Assembly: GCF_001482195.1 (NCBI RefSeq)
Contig: NZ_KQ759763.1
Location: forward strand, 2,359,268 to 2,423,267
DNA length: 64,000 nt
DNA from: Luteimonas abyssi
Lineage (GTDB): Bacteria > Pseudomonadota > Gammaproteobacteria > Xanthomonadales > Xanthomonadaceae
Reading direction: 5' to 3'
Part shown: positions 56,554-64,000 of the stretch, piece after piece
How positions within the stretch are numbered: position 1 is the first letter of the stretch
How the letters are laid out: each line of letters begins with the position of its first letter
Notes under the pieces: generated by a model
Told to the model about the DNA's origin: nothing
Databases searched by the model: none
Seen by the model: only the letters and a program-made list of their open reading frames with translations
Made by a program: the position numbers and the translations under genes

Positions 56554-58431
56554 TCACTCCAGCTCGATTCTCCGCTGCCCCCAGATCTCCACGCTTCCAT
56601 CCGTGCCCTCGATTTCCATACCCAGCCAGTACATCCCCGCGGGCATTGTAGTCGCGGCCACATTCGCAGTGAAGCCGACGTGAGGATGCGCCCCATCGGT
56701 CGAGCGATCGCGCAGGAATCTGGCCACCCACGGGTTGCTCTGCCCATATTCGGCCTCGGCCACCACCTCGCCGTCGAGCGTGATCCGTACCGCCGCGACG
56801 CCGACGCCGTCCTTGATCGCCCAGCCGGTTGCGCGAAAGCGTCGCTCGACACGTTCCCCGGTGCCCGGGGTGTCCATGTGCGCGACGACCGGCGTCGCGC
56901 AATCGGCATCGGCGCTGTCGGGGACCGGCTCGAACCGCAACAGCAAGAAGCGTCGCCCGCCGTGATCGACATTGACCGTCTCCGGCGCCGTCAACGGACC
57001 GAAACGCCGGCACAGGACGTGGTAGCGGTCGAGCAACTCGCTGAATTTGACGTCGTCTGTGCCGACCACGAGCAACACCGGCGTACCGGCCAGTTCCGGC
57101 ACGCCGCGCGTCTCCAGGCCCCACAGGCGCAGCTGCGGCGCGCGGCCGTGAGCGCGGTTGAGCGGATGATCGAGCACCAGGATGCGTGGATCGCCGAGTG
57201 CGAACCCGAGCTCCGCACCCACCTTGAAGTTGTCGGCGACGATGCGGGTGCCCGGCGGCATGTCCGCCTTGGCTTCGGCCACCGCAGCCGCGAGTGTGGT
57301 CCAGCCGGCGAAATTGGACGGATACCACTTGGTGGCGGCGGTGCGCTCGCGCACGGTCGGCGTCGACACCGTCGCGTAGTAACCGAGAAAGAGCACCAGG
57401 CCCAGCGCGGCCGTGGCCCAGGTTGCGACGCGCGCCGGTCGCGGCCACGCGGTCAGCAGCGCGGGCAGCAACGGGATCAACGCGAGATAGCCCGGCAACG
57501 GCCAGTGGAAACTGACCCGCTCGGTATCGGCGAAGAAGCCCAGTGTGAAGAAGCCGCCGATCAGCAGCCCACCGAGCAGTGCGAACAAACGCGACGCCGC
57601 ATTGCCCCGGCGTGCCTGCCAGGCCGCTGCCAGCAACGCGACGAACAACACCGGCGTCGCCACCGCGGCCTGCACGGGCAGGAACTCGATGCCTTCCGGA
57701 TGCAGCGCCCAGGGATGCCGGTCGACCAGCTGGAAGCGCAGACCGGCCTCGGCGTTGTCGAGATTCCAGGCCAGCAGCGGCGCCCAGGCCGCGGCGCCGA
57801 AGGCGATCGCGATCCAGATTCGTGGATCGCGCAGCGCGCGCCGTCCTTCCGGCAGGACCAGCAAGGCCACGATGCCCACGCCGATCACCGCGATGAAACG
57901 GTAGTGGCTCAGGGCTCCGATCGCCAACCCCGCGGCGAGCAGCAGGGCACTGCCGGCATCGACCCGTCGGATGAGCCGTGCGGCCGCATCCATGCACATC
58001 AGCGTCGCCAGCGTCATCGGCACGTCGGGCAAGGCCAGCAGGCCGAGGGTGCCGGTCAGCGGCAGCAGCACCACCGCGATGCCGGCCAGCCAGCCGGTGC
58101 GCGCGTCGAACTCACGCGAAACCAGGCCTGCCATCCACCACGGCAGCACCGCCGCGATCAGCAGGAATGGCCCGCGCACCGCCAGCAGGTGATCGCCGCC
58201 GATCTCGGTCCCCAGGCGGATCAACCAGGCGGTCAGCCCCGGCAGATCGGAGTAGGCCCAGGCCAGATGCTGGCCCTCCTGCCAATAGAACGCCTCGTCC
58301 ACGAACAACGGCAGCCGTGTGGCGAACACGATCTTGAGCACGGTCACCGTGGCCCACAGCGCGATGAAGATCTCGCGTGCCGACCAGAGACGCACGTCGA
58401 AACTCCGGCTGATGTCAGTCGGCATCCTCAT
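56554..58431 (-). CDS. ArnT/PMT-like glycosyltransferase
   Basis: The 625-residue protein is a GT-C glycosyltransferase with about twelve helices. The first loop carries the D-E motif in RLPLFVDEAFYWQEGQ, as in ArnT and protein mannosyltransferases. The C-terminal region (about 380-625) is soluble and beta-rich. ArnT adds aminoarabinose to lipid A; relatives add other sugars from undecaprenyl-phosphate donors. No arn genes are adjacent, so the substrate is open. The second methionine (58425) is also a possible start. Confidence 0.85.
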   Translation of the reverse strand: MRMPTDISRSFDVRLWSAREIFIALWATVTVLKIVFATRLPLFVDEAFYWQEGQHLAWAYSDLPGLTAWLIRLGTEIGGDHLLAVRGPFLLIAAVLPWWMAGLVSREFDARTGWLAGIAVVLLPLTGTLGLLALPDVPMTLATLMCMDAAARLIRRVDAGSALLLAAGLAIGALSHYRFIAVIGVGIVALLVLPEGRRALRDPRIWIAIAFGAAAWAPLLAWNLDNAEAGLRFQLVDRHPWALHPEGIEFLPVQAAVATPVLFVALLAAAWQARRGNAASRLFALLGGLLIGGFFTLGFFADTERVSFHWPLPGYLALIPLLPALLTAWPRPARVATWATAALGLVLFLGYYATVSTPTVRERTAATKWYPSNFAGWTTLAAAVAEAKADMPPGTRIVADNFKVGAELGFALGDPRILVLDHPLNRAHGRAPQLRLWGLETRGVPELAGTPVLLVVGTDDVKFSELLDRYHVLCRRFGPLTAPETVNVDHGGRRFLLLRFEPVPDSADADCATPVVAHMDTPGTGERVERRFRATGWAIKDGVGVAAVRITLDGEVVAEAEYGQSNPWVARFLRDRSTDGAHPHVGFTANVAATTMPAGMYWLGMEIEGTDGSVEIWGQRRIELE

Positions 58432-58543
58432 GCGACCTCGTTACACTCCAATGGACGATGTTGATGCCTGCGGCGGTGGGGGACGCGGGCGACGGCAGGG
58501 GTGCGCCCGCCGGATTCGCCGCCCCATCGGATGGAGACGACGA

Positions 58544-59494
58544 ATGACCGGATCGACCGCACACGCCGACATGCTAACCGACGCCCTCGCAGCTTCGCTC
58601 GGTGCGGCACAGGATCAGGTGAACGGCCTCGTGCTCGGCAAGGCCTATGAAGTGCGCCTGGCCTTCGTCGCGTTGCTGTCCGGAGGACATGTGCTGATCG
58701 AAGACCTGCCGGGCCTGGGCAAGACCACACTGGCGCACGCGCTCGCCGCCACGCTGGGGCTGGAGTTCCAGCGCGTGCAGTTCACGTCCGATCTGTTGCC
58801 CTCGGACATCGTCGGCGTGTCGGTCTACGACGCGTCGTCGCGGCAGTTCGAGTTCCACCAGGGGCCGGTCTTTACGCAAGTGCTGCTGGCCGACGAAATC
58901 AACCGCGCGCCGCCACGCACCCAGAGCGCCCTGCTCGAGGCGATGGCCGAGCGCCAGGTCAGCCTGGATGGCGCCACGCACATCCTTCCCGAGCCGTTCT
59001 TCGTCATCGCCACCCAGAATCCGCTCGATCTCGCCGGCACCTACCCGCTGCCCGACTCGCAGCTCGATCGCTTCCTGCTGCGCCTGAGTCTGGGCTACCC
59101 CGGCCGCGATGCCGAGCGCGCGTTGCTGTCGGGCACCGACCGCCGCGAGCTGATCGCGCAGGCGCTGCCGATCCTCGGACCCGACGAGGTCCTCGCCCTG
59201 CGCGGCGCCGTGCAGCGTATCCATGCCAGCGATGCCCTGATCGACTACGTGCAGGCGCTGATCGCCCGCAGCCGCCATCACGGCGGCGTACGAATCGGCC
59301 TGTCGCCCCGCGCCGGCATCGCCCTGCTGCGCGCGGCGCGCGCCCACGCGTTGCTGCTCGGGCGCGGCCACGTGATCCCCGAGGACGTGCAGACGCTGTT
59401 CGCGGCGGTGGCCGCGCACCGGCTCGTCGCCGAAGGGGACGGCGACCCCGCCGCGCTGGCCAAGGGCATCCTGCACGCGGTGTCGGTGGACTGA
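58544..59494 (+). CDS. MoxR-family AAA+ ATPase
   Basis: The 316-residue ATPase has Walker A with L-P-G-L-G-K-T-T near residue 58, Walker B VLLADEINRAPP, sensor ATQNPLD and a C-terminal lid. MoxR proteins act as chaperones for protein complexes. Its position in front of a DUF58 and a transglutaminase-type gene is the common arrangement. ATG at 58544 has GGAGACG upstream. The 112-base gap to the divergent ArnT-like gene holds both promoters. Confidence 0.92.
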   Translation: MTGSTAHADMLTDALAASLGAAQDQVNGLVLGKAYEVRLAFVALLSGGHVLIEDLPGLGKTTLAHALAATLGLEFQRVQFTSDLLPSDIVGVSVYDASSRQFEFHQGPVFTQVLLADEINRAPPRTQSALLEAMAERQVSLDGATHILPEPFFVIATQNPLDLAGTYPLPDSQLDRFLLRLSLGYPGRDAERALLSGTDRRELIAQALPILGPDEVLALRGAVQRIHASDALIDYVQALIARSRHHGGVRIGLSPRAGIALLRAARAHALLLGRGHVIPEDVQTLFAAVAAHRLVAEGDGDPAALAKGILHAVSVD

Positions 59495-59500
59495 GCCGCC

Positions 59501-60466
59501 ATGGCCGCTTCACCGCCGCTCGCGCTTCGCGAGCGCATGCGACGCCTCGCCCGGCCGCGCGTGCCCGAATCGCTGCCGGCACGGCTGGATCGGCGCCGCG
59601 TCTATGTGCTGCCGACCGCATTCGGGTGGTTCTTCTTCGCGCTGCTGCTGACGATGGGCATCGGCGCCCTCAACTACAACAACAACCCCGCCCTGCTGCT
59701 GTGCCTGCTGCTGGCCGGCGCCACCCTGGCCAGCCTGCTCCACGCCCACCTGCAGCTGAGCGGACTGACGGTGCAGGCGATCGGTGCCGAACCGGTCCCG
59801 GCGGGCCGCCCGCTCATCGTGCGGCTACATGTGCGCGCCGATCCACGCCGCGCCCGACGCGGGCTGGAAGCACGCGCGGAGGCGGCCACCGCCGCACTGC
59901 ATCTCCACGACGGTGCCGGCGAGGCGGCTTTGGCGTTGCCCACAGCCCGCCGCGGCCGGCTAGACCCGGGCCGCCTGCGCATCGCCACCACGCGTCCGCT
60001 CGGGCTCGCGCGGGCCTGGGCATGGGTCTGGTCGGACACTCCGTTACTTGTCTACCCGGCGCCGGAACCCCACGGCCCCGGACTGCCGCTGGGCGACGGT
60101 GACAACGCACAGGCGCGCCTGCATCCGGCAGGCGACGATGTGCATCATCTGCGCAACTGGCGCCGCGGCGACCAGCGCCGGGCGATTGCCTGGAAAGCCA
60201 CAGCCCGGCGCGGGCAATTGCTGGTACGCGAATACGAACAACCGCGCGGCGCCGATGTGGTCCTCGCCTGGGACGCCACCGGCGAACTCGGCTACGAGGA
60301 CCGGATCCGTCGATTGGCGCGCTGGATCGACGACGCAGAACGCGAGCAACGGCGCTACCTGCTGCGGCTGCCCGCCCAAGCCGATCTTGGCCCCGCGCGT
60401 GGTACCACGCACCGCCACGCCTGTCTGCGGGCGCTGGCGCTGATGCCGGAACGCGGACATGGCTGA
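59501..60466 (+). CDS. DUF58 membrane protein
   Basis: The 321-residue protein has two adjacent N-terminal helices (about 45-90, with F-G-W-F-F-F-A-L-L-L-T-M-G and N-N-N-P-A-L-L-L-C-L-L-L) and a soluble domain with the DUF58 core W-R-R-G-D-Q-R-R-A-I-A-W-K-A-T-A-R. Function is unknown, but it is linked to MoxR complexes. It overlaps the next gene by eight bases. Confidence 0.88.
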   Translation: MAASPPLALRERMRRLARPRVPESLPARLDRRRVYVLPTAFGWFFFALLLTMGIGALNYNNNPALLLCLLLAGATLASLLHAHLQLSGLTVQAIGAEPVPAGRPLIVRLHVRADPRRARRGLEARAEAATAALHLHDGAGEAALALPTARRGRLDPGRLRIATTRPLGLARAWAWVWSDTPLLVYPAPEPHGPGLPLGDGDNAQARLHPAGDDVHHLRNWRRGDQRRAIAWKATARRGQLLVREYEQPRGADVVLAWDATGELGYEDRIRRLARWIDDAEREQRRYLLRLPAQADLGPARGTTHRHACLRALALMPERGHG

Positions 60467-62453
60467 GGCCACGACGCCCGCCGGACGCGCGCCGCTCCCC
60501 GCCACCGCACGTCTGTGGGCGCTTGCGGCGTCGTTCGCATGCCAGTTACCGCTGTTGCTGCAATTGCCGGGCCTGCAGGGGGCGGCGATCGGCGGACTCG
60601 CCGTGGCCGTGGCCGCGCTGTCGTGGCGCCGCCGCCTGCCGGCCCTGGCCCGACTGGCGCTGGCGCTGGCCGCGATCGGGCTGGTGCTGGCCGCCGGCGG
60701 CATGAGCTTCGGGCGCGACACCGGCTGCGCCCTGCTCGCCGCGATGTTGGCGATCAAGCCGGTCGAACTGTTCACATGGCGCGATGCCCGCAGCCTGCTG
60801 GGCTTCGCCTTCTTCGCACCGTTCGCGACATTCCTGCTCGACCAGGGGCCGCTGTCGCTGCTGCTCGGCCTCGCCGGCGCATTGGTTGCGCTGGCGGCAC
60901 TGTGGCGGCTGTCGGAGCTGGAGTCCGTCGTGCCCGACCCCGCCGACACGCCGCCGGCGCGCGCGCTCGGCGGGCGTCTCTGGCAGGTCGGCAAGCTCGT
61001 GCTGATCGGCCTGCCGCTCGCGCTGTCGGCATTCTGGCTGTTTCCGCGCCTGGCCTCGCCCCTGTGGGGCGTCCCCGAACGCGCCGTGGCCCGCCCGGGC
61101 CTGTCCGGCGAGATGGCCCCGGGCGAGTGGCTGGACCTGATGGCCGACGACACCCCTGCCCTGCGCGCACGCTTCGTCGACGCGACCCCGGAACGCGGCC
61201 AGATGTACTGGCGCGGCCCGGTTCTGCTGGATTTCGACGGCCGCCGCTGGACGCGCTCGGAGTCGATGGCGATCGCGCCGCCTGCGCCGACGCGCCGAGA
61301 TGGCCCGGTCTGGGAGTACGAACTGGAGCTCGAGCCCACCGAGCGCCCGTTCCTGGTCGCGCTCGACCTGCCGCTGGCCGCGCCGGCCGACGCACGCCTC
61401 ACCGCCGACTACAGCCTGCTGGCGTGGAGGCCACAGACCTCGCTGCAACGCTGGCGGCTGCGCTCCGCCGCCCCCTCCACGTTCGACGCGGACCTGGAAC
61501 CCGTCGCACGGGCGCTCGCGCTGCGCCTGCCCGACGGCTTCAATCCGCGCACCCTCGCGCTGGCCCGGAGCTGGCGCGCCGAGGCCGGCGACGGCCCCGA
61601 TGCCGACGGCGTACTGATCGACCGGATGCTGACCTGGGTGCGGCGCGACTTCACCTACACCCTCGCCACGCCGCTGCCGGGCCGGCACGGCGTGGACGAG
61701 TTCCTGTTCGACCAGCAGGCGGGATTCTGCGAGCACTACAGCGCCGCCTTCGCGGTCTTCATGCGCGCGGCCGGCATCCCTGCGCGGGTGGTGACCGGCT
61801 ACGCCGGCGGCTACTACAACCGCTTCGGCGATTACTGGCTGGTGCGCCGCAACGATGCCCATGCCTGGGTCGAAGTCTGGCTCGACGGGCGAGGCTGGAC
61901 ACGTGTCGACCCGACCGCCGCGGTCGCGCCCGAACGCATCCTCGACACGCTGGCCGACCTGCCGGCCGGAGGCGCCAATCCGCTCCTGCCGTTTTCGCAG
62001 ATGTGGGACATCGGCGACTGGATGCGTCGCGGCTGGAACGATTTCGTCCTCGGCTTCAACGCCGCCCGCCAACGGCAGTTGCTGCGACCGCTGGGCGCGG
62101 GCGACCTCGAAATGCACCAGTTGATCGTGTTGTTCGCCGCGCTCGGCGGACTGGCGCTGGCGTGGATGCTCTGGCTGGTGGCGCGCGGCGAGCGCGAGCG
62201 CGACCCGGTGCTGCGCGCCTGGCACGCGCTGGGCGCGCGTTACGCGCGCCACGATCTGGCGCCACTCCCGCACGAGCCCGCCACGACCTGGACCGCGCGC
62301 GTGCTGGCGGCGCGTCCCGGAGAGACCGCCCTGGCCATGCTCAGCGCGCGTTTCGAACGTTGGCGCTACGCTTCCATCCAGACGGATCCGGCCGCGGGAC
62401 GGCAACTGATCCGCGACCTGACCCGGCACCGCCCTGCGGAGACTTCCCGATGA
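60459..62453 (+). CDS. TgpA-type transglutaminase-like membrane protein
   Basis: The 664-residue protein has several N-terminal helices (DUF3488), a periplasmic transglutaminase-like domain with Cys in Q-A-G-F-C-E-H-Y-S-A-A-F, His in N-D-A-H-A-W-V-E-V-W and Asp in R-V-D-P-T-A-A-V, and one further helix (about 560-580) with a short tail. In Pseudomonas the TgpA homologue is needed for growth. It completes the MoxR-DUF58-transglutaminase unit. Confidence 0.9.
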   Translation: MAEATTPAGRAPLPATARLWALAASFACQLPLLLQLPGLQGAAIGGLAVAVAALSWRRRLPALARLALALAAIGLVLAAGGMSFGRDTGCALLAAMLAIKPVELFTWRDARSLLGFAFFAPFATFLLDQGPLSLLLGLAGALVALAALWRLSELESVVPDPADTPPARALGGRLWQVGKLVLIGLPLALSAFWLFPRLASPLWGVPERAVARPGLSGEMAPGEWLDLMADDTPALRARFVDATPERGQMYWRGPVLLDFDGRRWTRSESMAIAPPAPTRRDGPVWEYELELEPTERPFLVALDLPLAAPADARLTADYSLLAWRPQTSLQRWRLRSAAPSTFDADLEPVARALALRLPDGFNPRTLALARSWRAEAGDGPDADGVLIDRMLTWVRRDFTYTLATPLPGRHGVDEFLFDQQAGFCEHYSAAFAVFMRAAGIPARVVTGYAGGYYNRFGDYWLVRRNDAHAWVEVWLDGRGWTRVDPTAAVAPERILDTLADLPAGGANPLLPFSQMWDIGDWMRRGWNDFVLGFNAARQRQLLRPLGAGDLEMHQLIVLFAALGGLALAWMLWLVARGERERDPVLRAWHALGARYARHDLAPLPHEPATTWTARVLAARPGETALAMLSARFERWRYASIQTDPAAGRQLIRDLTRHRPAETSR

Positions 62454-62959
62454 CCCCCCGGACCCTCGCTCTTCCGATCGCCCTGGCAGCGACCACGCTG
62501 CTGCTTGCCGGCTGCGTCACCGCACCCGCGCCGCTGCAGGGCGCCTATGCACCGGTGTCGCCCGATCAGGTCGGCCCCGGCGCGAATCCCCAGGTCCAGG
62601 TCCGCTGGGGCGGCCGCGTCGTGGAGGTCAACCCCGGCCCGGACCGTACCTGCTTCCAGATGCTGTCGATGCCGCTCGATACCAGCGGGCGGCCGGTCAG
62701 CGGCGGCAACCAGACCAGCGGTCGCTTTCTCGCTTGCCGCAGCGGGTTCTACGATCCCGCGTTGTTCACCAGCGACCGCGAGGTCACCTTCACCGGCCGC
62801 GTGGCCGGGCACGACCAGGTCCGCATCGGCGAGTACGACTACACGCTGCCGCGCCTGGACGCAGACGTGGTCTATCTCTGGCCCGAACGCGTCGACGTGC
62901 AGGTGATCCACCATGATCCCTACCCCTGGGGCTGGGGTCCGCGCTGGTGGTGGTACTGA
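62450..62959 (+). CDS. Slp-family outer-membrane lipoprotein
   Basis: The 169-residue product has a lipoprotein signal ending L-L-A-G-C and the Slp core V-R-W-G-G-R-V-V-E-V, then C-F-Q-M-L-S-M-P-L, G-R-F-L-A and Y-D-P-A-L-F. Slp lipoproteins are induced in starvation or acid in E. coli. It shares an ATGA overlap with the TgpA-like gene. The tail is rich in Trp and Pro (YPWGWGPRWWWY). Confidence 0.87.
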   Translation: MTPRTLALPIALAATTLLLAGCVTAPAPLQGAYAPVSPDQVGPGANPQVQVRWGGRVVEVNPGPDRTCFQMLSMPLDTSGRPVSGGNQTSGRFLACRSGFYDPALFTSDREVTFTGRVAGHDQVRIGEYDYTLPRLDADVVYLWPERVDVQVIHHDPYPWGWGPRWWWY

Positions 62960-62997
62960 GCACCACGCGCGTCGCGCGACGACCGCAACCCGCATTG

Positions 62998-63027
62998 AAA
63001 AAGGACCGCTGACAGGCGGTCCTTTTT
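62998..63027 (+). terminator. Terminator after the slp-like gene
   Basis: Twelve-base arms (62998-63009 and 63016-63027, AAAAAGGACCGC/GCGGTCCTTTTT) with a 6-base loop. It has an A-run before and a T-run after, so it can act in both directions, also ending the convergent hit gene. Confidence 0.88.
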
Positions 63028-63055
63028 CTTCGGGCGATCACCGGGCCACAGGCGC

Positions 63056-63406
63056 TCAGGCGGCACCGAACCGTCCCAGCGGTGCACCGGCCAGCAAATG
63101 CAGGTGCATTTGATACACCGTCTGCCCGCCGTGGTCGTTGCAGTTCATGACCACCCGGTAGCCGTCCTCGGCCAGCCCCTGCTGGCGTGCGTACTCCGCG
63201 GCGGCCAGGGCGAGCCGCCCGATGAGCTCGGCCTGCGACGGCTGGGCGGCGTCCAGGGTCGGGATCGTGTCCTTGGGAACGAACAGCACGTGCACCGGCG
63301 CCTGCGGCGCGATGTCGCGGAAGGCGATCATGTGATCGTCTTCGTAGACCACATCGGCCGGAATTTCGCGGCGAATGATCTTGTGGAACAGGGTGTCGTC
63401 GGCCAT
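63056..63406 (-). CDS. HIT-family (HinT-like) nucleotide-binding protein
   Basis: The 116-residue protein has the HIT fold with D-T-L-F-H-K-I-I-R-R-E-I-P-A at the start and N-D-H-G-G-Q-T-V-Y-Q-M-H-L-H-L-L-A-G near the end. The histidine triad is His-x-His-x-His in most members; here the first position is Gln, while the second (catalytic) and third histidines are kept. HinT-like enzymes hydrolyse phosphoramidates. ATG at 63406 (MADDTLFHKI) was chosen. Confidence 0.9.
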   Translation of the reverse strand: MADDTLFHKIIRREIPADVVYEDDHMIAFRDIAPQAPVHVLFVPKDTIPTLDAAQPSQAELIGRLALAAAEYARQQGLAEDGYRVVMNCNDHGGQTVYQMHLHLLAGAPLGRFGAA

Positions 63407-63467
63407 GGCGTGTGCGCGCGGAGGTTCGGGGGATGGCGGCATCCTACTCCGCCGCGACCACCGCCGC

Positions 63468-64000
63468 TCAGGCGACTTCGCTGCGACTGCCGAAGGCGTG
63501 CGACAACGTGCCGCGGTCGACGTACTCCAGCTCCCCGCCCAAGGGCAGCCCGTGCGCCGGACGACTCGGCCGCACACCGTGCTGGCGCGCCAGCTGGGCC
63601 AGATAGTGCGCGGTGGCCTCGCCTTCCACGGTCGGGTTGGTGGCCAGGATCAGTTCGCGGGTCTGGCCGTCGGCCAGACGGTCGCCGAGACGATCCAGGC
63701 CCAGCTCGCGTGGGCCGATGCCGTCGAGCGGGCTCAGCCGTCCGTGCAGCACGAAATACAGCCCGCGGTAGTCGGTGGCCTGCTCGATCGCCAACCGGTC
63801 GGCCGGCGACTCCACCACGCACAGCAGTTGCGGGTCACGCGCACTGCTGGCGCAGACCGGGCAGACCGGCGTCTCGCTGAAATCCCGGCAACGCTCGCAG
63901 TTGCCGATCCGCTCCATCGCCGCCTCGAGCGCGCCCGCCAGCCGGCGCCCGCCATCGCGCTGGCGTTCCAGCAGGTGGTAGGCCATGCGTTGCGCGGATT
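63468..64000 (-). CDS. recR: Recombination protein RecR, 5' end outside the window
   Basis: The 177 residues visible include the helix-hairpin-helix end [10 protein letters not shown], a zinc finger C-x2-C...C-x2-C ([16 protein letters not shown]) and the Toprim domain with [13 protein letters not shown] and [14 protein letters not shown]. The start lies beyond position 64000, so this is a partial gene; full RecR is about 200 residues. RecR works with RecO (encoded at 30331). Confidence 0.95.
   Translation of the reverse strand, partial: SAQRMAYHLLERQRDGGRRLAGALEAAMERIGNCERCRDFSETPVCPVCASSARDPQLLCVVESPADRLAIEQATDYRGLYFVLHGRLSPLDGIGPRELGLDRLGDRLADGQTRELILATNPTVEGEATAHYLAQLARQHGVRPSRPAHGLPLGGELEYVDRGTLSHAFGSRSEVA

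Overview
The window is a compact, GC-rich chromosomal block (roughly 70 % G+C by eye) of about 69 genes with almost no accessory DNA. Gene content and order point to a gammaproteobacterium of the Xanthomonadaceae/Lysobacteraceae type (Lysobacter, Luteimonas or a relative): sdhCDAB beside sdhE and lolCD, an rpoE-rseA-degP-lepA-lepB-rnc-era-recO string, and a rpmF-fabH-fabD-fabG-acpP-fabF-pabB-mltG-tmk-holB-pilZ string. The genus cannot be fixed from sequence alone. I found no tRNA, rRNA, CRISPR, phage or insertion sequence.

Layout. 15-7340 (minus) runs from a probable SdhAF4-type assembly factor through sdhC, sdhD, sdhA, sdhB, a MAPEG protein, sdhE and ygfX to the lipoprotein-release transporter lolC/lolD; a cluster of REP-like palindromes separates sdhCD from sdhAB. 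7380-22145 is a patchwork: ygfZ, an OmpA-type lipoprotein, a fused 2-oxoacid dehydrogenase E1, a GNAT acetyltransferase, a glutaryl-CoA-type dehydrogenase, two glycine-zipper envelope proteins, TatD, TcdA, a membrane-anchored c-type cytochrome, two cold-shock proteins, outer-membrane phospholipase A and an FAD monooxygenase. 22236-27347 (minus) holds purine salvage (MTI/MTA phosphorylase, hpt), nagZ, a CYTH protein, rlmD and a DUF1318 lipoprotein, headed by a YdbH-like AsmA-family protein (27386-29410). A response regulator-HPt protein diverges from ydbH only 15 bp away.

30331-39563 (minus) is the envelope-stress and translation block. rpoE has a clear sigma-E-type promoter of its own and is followed by an anti-sigma factor, a DegP/MucD protease, lepA, lepB, a DUF4845 protein, rnc, era and recO. 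39796-42801 carries a FadB-like beta-oxidation enzyme, a TetR regulator and a small unknown protein. 42835-54129 (minus) is the fatty-acid synthesis cluster continuing into pabB, mltG, tmk, holB and pilZ; a kinase-like membrane protein sits between fabH and fabD, and plsX is absent from its usual place after rpmF.

54275-64000 holds a small coiled-coil protein with maf, an ArnT-like glycosyltransferase with a polytopic partner of unknown function, a MoxR-DUF58-transglutaminase-Slp operon, a HIT protein and the 3' part of recR, which runs off the window edge. Most of this is conserved housekeeping. The least explained items are the YdbH/DUF1318 lipoprotein pair, the kinase-like protein in the fab cluster, the stand-alone fused E1 enzyme and the membrane protein beside the ArnT homologue.
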